Assembly (NCBI GenBank): GCA_028564675.1
Contig: JAOVVO010000130.1
Location: 1 to 64,000, forward strand
Direction: 5' to 3'
Source: Onchocerca lupi
Taxonomy: Eukaryota > Nematoda > Chromadorea > Rhabditida > Onchocercidae
DNA length: 64,000 nucleotides
The notes beneath the pieces were generated by a model. The model saw only the letters and a program-made list of their open reading frames with translations, had not been told where the DNA came from and did no database searches. Below, piece after piece: positions 36,201 to 46,760 of this stretch. The position numbers were made by a program, and so were the translations under genes. The first letter of the stretch is position 1, and the number at the start of each line of letters is the position of its first letter.

Positions 36201-38329
36201 CAAAGTGCTTAAGAAATGGCAACATGATAAACATTGTGAAGATCGTCCATTCACCAATAAGGTTTCTTGATTTCACCAAAAACATAGTTTTCATTATAGT
36301 TTAATAAGGTATAATTTTCACTTCATATTTCTTTTCATTATGTAAATTTCAAAATAATTAAAAAAGAGAAATCAGTACTCCTTAGAACAGAACAATGAAA
36401 TGAATTTATTAAAGTAGTAGAATTACGTGAATTTTTTTCCAAACAAAACTGCTTATCACTTGCTAAAATTCGATCATCAGTCGAAACAATTCATATTTAT
36501 CCTTTGCATTATTTTTGCACTTTATTTCTATGCTATATAAATAAATTTTTAGAAGATTTCGAGAACTTTTTATGTGCGGAGGCTCCGCAATCGTGAAGGT
36601 AAATTGTTGTATACTTCTGATGAATCATCAACAGATGAAACTCCTCTCGGTGAGGCACAATGCCAGTTTATTATAAATGATGATGATGCAGTTGTTGAAA
36701 ACAAAGTTAGTTCATAATTATATTTGCAACAGTAGAGAATCTGTCGATTTCAGAAGTATTAAATGTTTTGTCATTCATTTACAATAAAGTTTCTAGGAGT
36801 GTTTACAGATAGATGTTGCTGCTAATTTATTGGAAAAGGAGCTTGTTCTGGATATCGATGAACCTTTTGTACAGTCAAGAAAATATGCTCCAGCTTATCA
36901 GGTTTTGCTAAATCTTTCGAACTTTTCTATTTATGGTTCTTGAAGGATTTTGGTAATGATGTACTATTTTTCTTCTTTATCATTTTCTTCGCGATTTTCA
37001 TTTGTAAAATAAAATATGAAAGTAATTGGAATATTCATTCCAGGCTTTCTTTGAACATGTGAAAGTAAATGAAGGTGATGAAGTACTAGTGAAACGAAGT
37101 GACGATGACCATAACAATAAGAATTGGCCATTATTCTTCGTACAAATTCAGCGTGACGATTTGCTTGATGTATTGGAGGAACTTGATTCATTGCAACCAA
37201 CGATTTCAATTAGTGAAGAAGAATTGGTAATTGATTCATAGTACTTTAACTTTAGAAAATTTAGCTAAGTTTAACTTTAGAAATTTGATTAAGCTTTATT
37301 GGATCCGTTGCTGACAACTCTTTCTGATAGTACGATTTTAATGTCCTGTTTTTAATGACTTGCATAGATCAGAAACAGAAACATGTAACGAGTCGTATCT
37401 TTAAATAAGAAATTGTTTGCGATTTTGATCATGGTAACATTGTGATGCTTACTTTTATGCAATTTTATCTGTATTTAAGGACATAAATTTGGATGACGAT
37501 CATGATAGTTAAATGTAAGATTGAATATTTGTTTCGATAACTTGATCCATCATGTTATTTTGCTTAGTATACTGAAAAACACAAATAATCTTATCAGGCG
37601 GTATATGATCGAATTAGGAAGATAAAAAAAAAGTTGTTAAGAAATAATGGGAGTTAGATATGATATTTATTCCCTGTATGAAATTATTTGTTCTTGATTT
37701 TTCAGCAAGTGGGTACCTTATGTTTGTCATTTTGTCATACATTTGAATCAATGTTTCGAGCAGTCATAACAAAAATATCAAATGCTGGCATTGAAGTTTA
37801 TTATGTCGATTATGGCAATTATGAAACAGTGAACAGGAACGATCTAAAGTCAATTAGTAATTTGGTAAACATATTTTTAGCAATTTTTTTATAAACTATT
37901 AGCATATGCAAGCAATCAAAAAGTGGAATTAATAGAACGGTTTAGTGGCTTATTTTTGTTAGCTACTTGTGATATATTAAAGTTGAACCATTCCGATGGG
38001 TAGTCTTACTAGCATTGAGGCTTTGAAATAATATTATGATAGGAAGTTGCTATACAGTGATATTAAAACTTTTTTATTGGTAAAGAGAAATGGTTGCTGA
38101 TTTATGCCTATTTTAGCCTGATATCGCTTGCACCTATCCAGGAATGGCGATTCCTTGCATGCTGTTCAATTCATGTGTCGCAGCAACTCTTCCGAATTAT
38201 GTGGAAGCCGAAGACGGAATTGCAACAAAATTGAAGGGTGCTGTTTCGTGTGATCACCTTTCGTTCCGAATTCGAATACTAAAGATTCATGAAGATGGAG
38301 TCTGCATTGTTAAATATATCTCGTCATAG
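30291..38329 (+). CDS. Multi-Tudor-domain protein, probable small-RNA/germ-granule factor
   Basis: Tudor domains bind methylated arginine and build RNA granules. Exons with matching phase: 30291-30492, 30625-30701, 31067-31250, 31463-31584, 31657-31800, 32401-32568, 33012-33140, 33385-33597, 33764-33856, 34053-34393, 34496-34592, 35501-35636, 35800-35910, 36074-36261, 36553-36705, 36809-36901, 37044-37226, 37706-37864 and 38117-38329, about 1,001 aa. The clearest Tudor core is near residues 880-930 (AVITKISNAGIEVYYVDYGN). A second core is near residue 100 (LYGIDVGDMKFINAQNICQL, preceded by RILRIDYTNGFVFVRPL) and a third near 400 (TGTCLAYLVDFGLSIV). The middle is charged and low-complexity. 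The acceptor before 35501 is weak. An optional exon at 35958-36037 was left out because it breaks the frame. Orthology within the TDRD/EKL-1-like proteins is not resolved. Confidence 0.8.
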
Positions 38330-38880
38330 ATATTGTATTGCTTATGAATGTATTTCAATTATAATATCAAATTCTCATTGCTTAGAAGTTATCCATCATT
38401 TTGGCTGAAAATTTATTCTCTATTTAAGAATGAATATTTGTTTAATTGGCCAAATATTTTTGTATGAAATTCGTTGTTATGTAAATAATCAGAAGTGATT
38501 GTTTGTTATACAATTGTCGCAAATGCTTAATATTTTAATGTTATCGATGATTCTTTTTTTGCAATTTAAGTAATTATATTAGTTTCTAGATTCTTTTCAG
38601 TATCGATTTCTTTATAAATTTTTCCTACAATGCAGCGATTTAATTTTTATTGCAATATCTTTTTTTCTTTTTATTGGCGTTAGACTGAAGATTATTTTAT
38701 TGCTACCTCTTCTCCACTATATTCAGTTTTTCTATAGTGTGGCTTAACTTCAGCTAATTCAAAGCTCTGTTTAATATTTCTTACTGTTATCGCCATCCAA
38801 TTTGAGGATATTGTTGTCCTTATCTAAATAAAAATCTAAATGCTACCTGTTACTTCGCAATAATCTCTGCAAGTCCTGTA
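38330..38880. other. 3' flank of the Tudor gene
   Basis: AT-rich sequence after the TAG stop, with no coding signal on either strand. Confidence 0.5.
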
Positions 38881-39600
38881 CCAATTCTTTTCAAATCTTG
38901 ACACAACCTTGCATTCGATTAGACGTATGTTCTTATATAAACATACTTTTTTTTTTTCACATGCGTGACAACTAAAAGTAAGTGAGGGATGGGTTTATTG
39001 ACTCCGCCTTCTTTTTTTCTCTTATTCTCCTTCTTCCTCCTATATCTCTAATAATGATGATAAATCTTCCTTTTTTTCTCTCATTCTCCCTCTGCCTCCC
39101 AATTCTCTCTCTCTCTATTACTATATTTATTATGTTACGTGGATTTATCTAAGGAAAGAAAAAATGCTTTCTGATATGGCAGATGAATATAAAAATTTTT
39201 GCATTTTTTTCGTGACGAGTCCGAAAAAAAAATTTAAATATCTTTTGAATTTCGAATTCGAAATTTTTTTTCTTTAATAAGGATTAGCTTAATTTTTTTG
39301 AAAAAAGGCATCAGTTTAACTAAAGAAGTTTTATTACATTAATTCTAAATATTTCTTAGGATCAAGCTTTTTGCTCAGTTAATCTTCTCGGACTTGATTT
39401 TGATTTAACTTAATTTGATGTGAATTCAATGTTAAATTACTAACTCATAATTTTCTTCATTTTTCCATAGATCTAATATTCAAATCCATAAAAAATAATG
39501 GTGACTTAGAATTTAATGTAATTGATACCAATTCTTTCTTTTATAAATTTTTTTCTTATTATATCTTTATTTATTTATTTTTATCTATCAATCTATAATT

Positions 39601-41120
39601 ATGCTTACAAATCGCGAACAACGTTCTCAATCAATTGAGAATGCCATCACCGAATCGATCTGCTGCTGTTTCGCTCGATGTAGAATTGCGTCGCGAACAA
39701 AATTGCACACGATTGATCTTTCGTCATATATGCAATCAAATATTCCTAAGCCAATGTTTGAGCAAAAAAGTATTTACAATCAAATAAAACCGTCAATTAG
39801 GGGTTGGAAAAATTTTTTTACGCCAGGAAGAACTGGTAAAACGTTCCTAAGCAACAATTTGACATAGCTTTAGCTCCTTGCATCATCCGGAATAGCTGCA
39901 ACATTGCTGCAGATCGAAGAATTGTCATTCCGCTTTGAAATTGCCATTAAGCATGCAGTTCATCGAAACTCCCATACGCAACATTTCCAAGATATCCGGC
40001 ATGAGAAAAGTATTGGAAAATTGCGAATTTATTGTTTGGGATGAATGTACAATGACTCTTGTTCGATCATTGCAAGATTTGCGTGGAAATATCAGACCAT
40101 TTGGGAAGGTATTAATATTGCTTATAAAAGGTTTTAGGCAAACATTACCGGTAATTCTTCGATCGACATAAACAGACGAAATAAATGCTTGCTTGAAATA
40201 TCTACTTTGTGGCGACACGTAAAGACGTTAAAATTAACTACAAATATTCGTGTTCAGCTGCAAAACGATCGACCAGCTGAAAAATTCTCACATCAATTGC
40301 TGGAAATTGGGAACGGAAAGGTGCTAGTTGATCTGACCACAGGACGAATTTCATTGCCTCATAACTTCTGCAATTTAGTAATGTCAAAAGAAGAGCTAGC
40401 TGAAAAAATATTTCCCGATATTCAAACCAATTATAAGAATCAAACTGGCTGAGTGAACGAGCTATTCTTGCGGCCAAGAACAAAGACGTCGATGAATTCA
40501 ATAATATTATTCAGTCTAACATTCAAAGCGCGATAGTCACATATAAGTCCATCGACACTGTTATGGAAGCAGATGAAGCGGCTAAGGTTTTGTTTTTTCA
40601 TAAAAGAATCAAATTAACCAAAAATAAACAACAAAAATAAAATAAAATTATAAGCATTCTGTTGACTAATAAAAATTCATTAAATTCAGGCTTTTGTCCA
40701 ACAGAATTTTTGAATTCACTCGATCTGCCAGGGATGTCACCGCATGCGCTGGAATTGAGAATCGGTGTGCTAATTATTATGTTGGCGAAATATCAACCAG
40801 CCAAAACTTTGGAACGGCATGCTGCTTGCAGTAAAAAAATTAATGAGCAATGTCGTAGAGGCAACAATCTTACAGGACCTTTCAGAGCTGAAGATGTTGT
40901 TATTCTCCGCATTCCTATGATTCCAACGGATGTGCCACTTCAATTTAAGAAATTGCAATTCCCAATTCGATTAGCGTTTGCATTCACTATCAACAAAGCT
41001 CAGGGTCAGTTTTCAGAATTGTGCGGTTTATTATCTAAAGACGGATTGCTTCTCAAATGGACAATGTTGCGTGTTCTAGAGTCGGCAAACCATACAATCT
41101 CTATATCTACACAGAAATAA
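39601..41120 (+). pseudogene. Helitron/PIF1-type SF1 helicase pseudogene
   Basis: Conserved helicase segments occur in order but in shifting frames. A Walker A remnant is near 39820 (GRTGKTFL). Then come an ALASSGIAATLLQ-like stretch near 39880, a DE-box variant near 40040 (FIVWDE), and PFGKVLILLIKGFRQTLPV near 40100. WLSERAILAAKNKDVDEFNN is near 40450, LNSLDLPGMSPHALELRIGV near 40710, FPIRLAFAFTINKAQGQ near 40960, and SRVGKPYNLYIY near 41075. Stops or frameshifts fall near 39865, 40170, 40450, 40590, 41010 and 41070. The Rep (HUH) half is not recognisable. It is a decayed host-genome transposon gene with no expected activity. Confidence 0.85.
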
Positions 41121-41902
41121 ATAAAATTGTACACCCATAAATATTGTGAAATTAAGCAAGCATATTAGATGTGAGTGAAAACCAAAAGATGTCAAATAAC
41201 GCCATGACAGTAATTGTAAACAAGAAATACTAAAGACCAAGTTGCACGACATAGTTTCAAAGGAACGGCAAACATGTTTACCACCAGAACGCTCCAATTC
41301 ACAGATAAACAACAATGATCGACGGAGCAACAGCAGTAGTTCGAAGTTTCAAGGGTTCCAATTCGACATTTCAAAGCGACACAACAGTAGCAATAATCCG
41401 GCAATTCAATTGAATAGTATTCTTCTCTATTATCGGAAGAGGAAAGAATAGCCTAGTGATTAATTTGCCTGGATGTTCTCTGATAATTGTTTGTTATGAA
41501 GAAACACTCTTCATCAATAATTAAAACATTTCTCAAAAGCATTCATCTCTGTCACACAAGACACAAAAAATCTCTTCACACTTATTGCTGACCTAGTCTA
41601 ATCACAAAAGCAAGAATCAATCTTCAATCCAACCAAATTACAAAATATCATTTTTTCTTTTCTCAACACTAGATGCATGCGCTTTCACTTTTTTTTCTAC
41701 TTAACCAAACTGAGCTACAGCAACGCGTATGTATATAGTATTCGAATGTAGCGTTGCGTCAAAATTCCAAAGCAATAAATAAGGACTTTCCGATATTTAA
41801 AATTTTGAATTAATATAGATAAGACGCGTGCTTAAGAACTTTCGGAGGTTTAAGACTTTGAACAAACGAACATTAACATTTCTATTTATACAGATTAGCA
41901 GG

Positions 41903-41980
41903 AGCTAGACACGCGAAGCGTGGCCGGTCCCTATAGACTAGCTGAATCGGCCACGCTCCGGTGGCCGGATCCAGCTAATT
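41903..41980. repeat. GC-rich alternative double hairpin at the end of Helitron-like copy 2
   Basis: Three stems compete here. CACGC-gaa-GCGTG occupies 41910-41922. AGCGTGGCCG (41917-41926) pairs with CGGCCACGCT (41948-41957). CGGCCAC (41948-41954) pairs with GTGGCCG (41961-41967), extended by AGCTG/CAGCT at 41940-41944 and 41972-41976. The outer AGCTAG (41903) can also pair with CTAGCT (41938). This is the most GC-rich patch I noticed in the window. A hairpin just before CTAA-T fits a Helitron 3' terminus. Confidence 0.85.
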
Positions 41981-42919
41981 AAAAAATAAAACTTGTTTAG
42001 CTGCATTTTGATATAACATTATCAGCTATCTTAAGGAAAAGACGAAAGAATTTCCTTTTATCATTCATTTTTCTGGGAAATTTAAGGTTGCAATTTGAAG
42101 TTGCTCGAAATTGAATAAGAGCGTTCCCTTATATTTCTGTTACATTTCCAAAAGAAGGTTTACCTCATCATAAAGCGGTAATTGGAAATTATATTTGATT
42201 AGTGGGCTCAATGGGAATTTTCATGATAGGATAGAGAAAGAATCTGAACAGTGTTGCTCCATTAACGGATGGTATGCGATCCTTTTTAAGTTGTTCTATA
42301 GTGCATTACTTTATCGTTTTAATTATATAATTTGATCGAGAATAAATAGTCTACAATTTGACACATGTTTGGAACTAAAAATTTTGTTGAATAATTTATG
42401 GGTCATTTCGGACTAATGAAATAAAACGATAATTCAACGAAAAATAGTTCAAATCTTTGCTGAAGAAATATTTGAGCACGAATTTAACGATGCAACAAAA
42501 ATAAAGACATACAAAAACACAAAAAAAGACATTAAGAATGGGAGCTGATTGAGTAATTATGTGAGTCTATTATTTGAACTTTCAGAGATGAAATCATAAC
42601 CAAATTTTCCTGTGCTACTTGTAGCCTGGTTTAATTCCGGATTTCACATATGGTTTAAGGAATGTTACTTGAAGTAATGGAAGAATTACATACAAGCATT
42701 AGGATGATGGCATATTTGGGACGAAAATGCATTTTTCTTGCAGGTTCTCTGGAAAAATATCAAAAATAAAAAGTAAAAAGTCTGGAAATTTAAACCAGAA
42801 AGTTGCATACCAGATATGCTTCTATATTTTTCAGAACACTAACATTTCAATATATAAATATAAATATATTATAAAGTGAAATCTGCATAATGTGATTCCT
42901 ACAGTTGCCCATTTCCAAA
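41981..42919. other. Gap between the transposon relic and the TIPE-family gene
   Basis: AT-rich, no splice-bounded coding exon. It should hold the 3'UTR of the minus-strand TIPE gene. Confidence 0.5.
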
Positions 42920-44478
42920 TTACAATTCTTCTCTATCAATAAGTAATTCGAGATCCATTATAACTTTCGGAAGAAGCTTCCTGTGTTCACCATCTGCTCG
43001 GAAGAGTGAATTCAACACCGAATCCTGTAGAAACGATAAATTAAACTTTAACAATTTTATTATAACTTCGTCATTATTAATAAAATTGTTGATAACTGCG
43101 ATTTTATGACAATTAACAAATACGGTTTTCTATATTTATCTCGTCTATACAAAGGCATATAAAACAGGAACAATTTACCTTACATAGATGTTCAAAAATC
43201 ATATCTAAGCGTTGTTTGGATTTGCCACTAAGGATCTGTTCCACCAATGGTACTAAGCGATGATAAGTTTCCTTGAGTAGTGCATTCAAATATGTACAAT
43301 CATATGAGAATGCCACTTTACCGAACGAAATGACAGTAAGACAAAGTTGGCGCATTTGTCGTTGAATTTTTGCAAGTTGATTTAACTGCTCTGCCGTAAA
43401 TTTTTCATTTCGTAATACTACACCCAATTTGATAACAAGTTTGATAATATTTTTCACCACCTGCAGATAAATTAATTATTACAAAATTTACTATTCAAAT
43501 TGCACTATTATTACTATGAACTTCTTTTTATTCTGCATTTCAATATTCAAGTCTACATTTTTCTTTTCCAATCATCAAACTATTCTATTGAATTCATCAC
43601 TTGACTTGGCTATCGGCAATTCAGATCAACTATTTTACCAACCAATATGTAGAAAGTATTTCTTCATATATATTCGATGATTGGCGGAAAGATGCCTTTC
43701 CAATTTCCATACTATTTAAAATTTTTCATTCTAATATTTTGATGAAACTTCCTGGATCGAAAATTCCAAAGAGTTCTGAAATTTATTCAGTTAAGAAAAA
43801 AAAAAAAAACCTTTTCAGCGATCATTTTATTATATATCGTCTTTAGAATTTGATGAAGATAGTCGAACAAACGAAGAGTGACATCATCCATGAATAATTT
43901 CACATTATTTTTCGAAATTATTTTAGAAAGAATCTTTTTTTGAGCACGTACAGCGATTGTTGCCGAGTTAAACTGTTGATCTTGTCCGATATCATCGCCT
44001 TCTGAAATTTAATCTTCAAATTGTGAGACTTTTCCTTTTTGTAAAATTTCAAAATCACTTTTTCTTTTTTTAGGACTAACAAACTAATTGATATGCTTTA
44101 TTTCCATATTAATCGACATGTTTTAGAACCACATTATTCTGATTGATAAGTACTATTTTGAGCATCACATTAAAGAAATTGCCCAAGCTATTAAATCTAT
44201 GAAAAATGCGCTTAAAAATATTGAAAATTGAATTCAAAGAAAAGCAATCTTTTCTCATTTAATTTGATGAATTTAGAATTAAATTAAAATCTGAATAAAA
44301 TCGAAAATATTTTAAAAATTCATGTATTATTCGAAAATTTTAGCAATGCAAAAAAATGAAAGAAAAAAAAATACATAAATTGAGAAAAATGAACAATAAA
44401 CAATGACTGAATTTTTCAAAAGAAAAAAGAAAATTCAATTTGACCTGTTTCATATTGATTCATAACAGTAAAGTCCAT
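42920..44478 (-). CDS. TNFAIP8/TIPE-family phosphoinositide-binding protein
   Basis: TIPE proteins are small all-helical proteins with a hydrophobic cavity that bind or transfer phosphoinositides and influence cell death, polarity and immunity. Exons (minus strand): 44478-44445, 44001-43811, 43460-43179 and 43024-42920, giving 203 aa, the usual family length of about 185-205. The signature near the N-terminus is FNSATIAVRAQKKILSKIIS, like the F-S..LA.QAQKK.L.K mammalian motif. Then come VVKNIIKLVIKLGVVLRNEK, CLTVISFGKVAFSYDCTYLN and QRLDMIFEHLC. The chosen ATG gives a first exon of 11 codons plus one base, and its phase matches exon 2 exactly; exon 2 has no suitable early methionine of its own. 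The start lies inside the last exon of the upstream SEC14-GOLD gene, in another frame. This implies operon-style trans-splicing or a shared transcript. Confidence 0.9.
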
Positions 44479-44499
44479 ATATTGTTTTACTCTGAAAAA
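44445..44499 (-). promoter_or_regulatory. Shared 3' splice site and dual-coding exon between SEC14-GOLD and TIPE genes
   Basis: On the minus strand a TTTTTCAG acceptor (44499-44492) precedes an exon of 47 nt. In one frame it gives the last 13 codons and stop of SEC14-GOLD (44491-44450). In another it gives the first 11 codons of the TIPE protein from ATG at 44478, ending at a GT donor at 44445/44444. The acceptor could serve cis-splicing for the first gene and spliced-leader trans-splicing for the second. Confidence 0.65.
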
Positions 44500-46760
44500 C
44501 GTGCAAAAAGGTAAAATAAGGAAAAAACATTTCAATAAATGTCATAATTACACGTACGCTTATCGATCGAAACAAAGCCATTCCATCGTTAATGCTAAAT
44601 ACCGAAGAACGTTCAATAATTGTTCGGTAGGCTTGTATTATCAATGAAAAAAAAAAAAAAAAAAAAAAAAGTTTTTGGAGCAATTCTACAAATTCCGCTT
44701 TTTTTTTTCTTTTTCAAATAATCAGTCATCTACTGATTGCTATGCTCTAAATTCGGGATGTCCAGAAAATTTTTACTATCACTCATTTGTCATGGAACAG
44801 TTAGCATTATTAATTGAAATAAATTGTTGTAACCTTGACAGATCCAAAATTGTAAATCACCATTAGCGAAGTATTCATATAGCAAAACTTGACCGCATAT
44901 AACTTTGAATGCTTTTTGATAGGTATTACCACCTTTTACAGTCAAAGTTTCAGATTTGGCATGCACTAAATTTTTCATCCATATTTGTCCACTTTCCTAA
45001 ATATCAACTTTAAAATATTTTCGTTGCGTATTACAAAAGAAAGAATTGTTGACATGATATTTTGTTTTTTTTTTTGAATTAATTAATTTTAGAATATACG
45101 AAATTCAATTAACTCGAGTGTTAAATGTGATATACTTACCTGATAATCGAACGGTGTAATTGGCTCAGCAGCTACGCATGTATTATCAAGTGTATTCGGT
45201 ATGGAAAGTTTTCCACCATAAGCTACCGGAATGGATTCAATTGCCAGATACGGTAGTAAATCATTGGGTAAATTTTTGGCAATTATGAAACGATTGAGTG
45301 TTTTTGCCGGAAGTAACGTTGCCATTATCTGTATGATGTTAAGATATTATAATTCAGCGTTTGGAAGAAAATTTTGCTTAATTCTAAAAATTGAAAGTCA
45401 AAATTTGAAATTGAATCAGAGTTTTTCCAAAATTTGACACTAAATCAGAAAGAAAGAATAGCAGTTGAATTCTTCGTTTGTCAACTTTTAAAAATTATTT
45501 TTTATCCAACCTTTCGCATAGGCGACAAAAATGCTGGCGCATTTACGATAAAAATATGTTTCAACAATTCACTGTAGTAATCTAACCATAAATGAATTCG
45601 ATACTGAAAAATAATGAAGCATTTATTTATGGTAATTATAATATCATCCTCAAATTTGGAAATGAATATTACAGTAAAATTATAAATCGTTTTAAATATG
45701 AATCTTTTAGATGACATTTTGAACAATTAATCCAATTTAATTCAATTAAAATTTTTAAAGATGCAATGCTGATTTTGTTTATTTCAGATTAGTTTTTATA
45801 CATACTTGGGAAAATAATAAGTGAAATGAAAGAAACCAGCATAAGTTTATTGATTGCTCCAAAAGGATTCATATATGGTAGAAATGAACATCCTTTCTGA
45901 TCAAATATGCAAATGGCATACGATCGACGGCCAGTTTTCTTCTCATTTTCCAATACCATATTTTGAAAATGTTCACAAAAACCAAAAAATGCATGCAAAT
46001 ATTCGGATACACGAAGAGCTTTCAAAAACTGTAAATGATCCATCATCCATCATGCGAAATTTCATTCTTTCCGATTTTTGATGATTATTTCAATGAAATT
46101 ATTTAGCAACATCAGATTGATTAAAAGATAATTCTAAGCGTAATTTATTCATAATTTTAACTTTAACACTGTATCGTTAACTTTCAAATTGCAATTTTCA
46201 GTTTAATTATTCAGAGAAATTGAACCTTCTGAGGATTTTCAATAGGCATTTCCACGAATACTATGCCATTATCCAAATCTTTAATCCATTGTCGTGTTAT
46301 TTTAGTTATCGTTATAAAGCGGCTACATTTTCGAATTAAAGGGCGTTGATAGAAATCTTCAATGCTCTCCGGATTACTGTATCTGAAGTGAAATTCAAAT
46401 TGGGAAGACTCGGAAAAAAATGAATGAGATAGGAAATGGCAGAAATGCATTTTTTAAATTAATTATAAGAATTTATGCTTAAATTTTACTGAAATAAATT
46501 TGAAAAATAGAAACTCACCCAAGCATTTTGCGTGTTTCCAAATATTCCTCAAATTTAGATGCACATGCTTCCAGATTCTGAAAGATCCAGAAACTATCAT
46601 GATCATGATTGATTAGAATGCAAAATTTTGTAAAAAGATCTAATTTAATAATTACCTGCTCATATGCTTGAATCCATCGTTCCAAATGAAAGTCCGTATT
46701 TAAATCTTCTGGAAGTTTATCACTGAGACGCTCACGTAATTTTTGCACGAGTTCATTCAT
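44450..46760 (-). CDS. SEC14-like (CRAL-TRIO) protein with C-terminal GOLD domain
   Basis: SEC14-like proteins move or present phosphatidylinositol and other lipids; the GOLD domain is a beta-rich docking module. Exons (minus strand): 46760-46656, 46577-46519, 46382-46226, 46028-45837, 45603-45511, 45328-45140, 44996-44834, 44631-44558 and 44491-44450, giving 357 aa, close to nematode CRAL-TRIO-GOLD proteins. The CRAL-TRIO N-lobe is DLNTDFHLERWIQAYEQNLE. The lipid-binding lobe includes YYSELLKHIFIVNAPAFLSP and LPYLAIESIPVAYGG, the family's L..Y.....IP..YGG gate. GOLD covers roughly residues 255-357 and ends FSINDGMALFRSIS, then SKTIYGLYCYES and a stop. The last intron (44492-44557) is 66 nt and stop-free, so retaining it keeps the frame and ends at the same TGA. 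The exon 7 donor may instead be at 44840. Confidence 0.9.
44648..44669. repeat. Poly(A)/poly(T) tract in the SEC14-GOLD intron
   Basis: About 22 A residues on the plus strand, read as poly(T) in the minus-strand intron just upstream of exon 44631-44558. They may act as an extended polypyrimidine tract. Confidence 0.8.

Larger units (their letters stand above)
38881..41980 (+). mobile_element. Helitron-like element relic, copy 2
   Basis: About 3.1 kb bounded on the left by a repeat arm at about 38890-38955 (cttgcattcgattagacgta) and on the right by the inverted form at about 41725-41790 (tattcgaatgtagcgttgcg), with a GC-rich hairpin block behind it. Between lie pieces of a Helitron/PIF1-type helicase in several frames. 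The 3' part (41672-41895) aligns along its length with 2857-3095 of copy 1. Copy 2 ends in ...atccagCTAA followed by T, which fits the Helitron CTRR-T rule, as does the CTAA near 3093 in copy 1. The segment at 41260-41450 resembles the leader of copy 1, suggesting a nested or rearranged second copy. Ends are approximate. Confidence 0.72.

Noticed and set aside
39925..40501. Minus-strand ORFs over the helicase relic
   Set aside because: Antisense shadows; the plus strand carries helicase motifs in order.
41076..41404. Cys-rich minus-strand ORFs as secreted proteins
   Set aside because: They translate the complement of transposon-derived sequence, with no splice support or conserved cysteine pattern I recognise.
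45789..46081. Plus-strand ORF at 45854-46081 as a gene
   Set aside because: It is antisense to the SEC14 CRAL-TRIO exon 46028-45837, which has good splice sites and family motifs.
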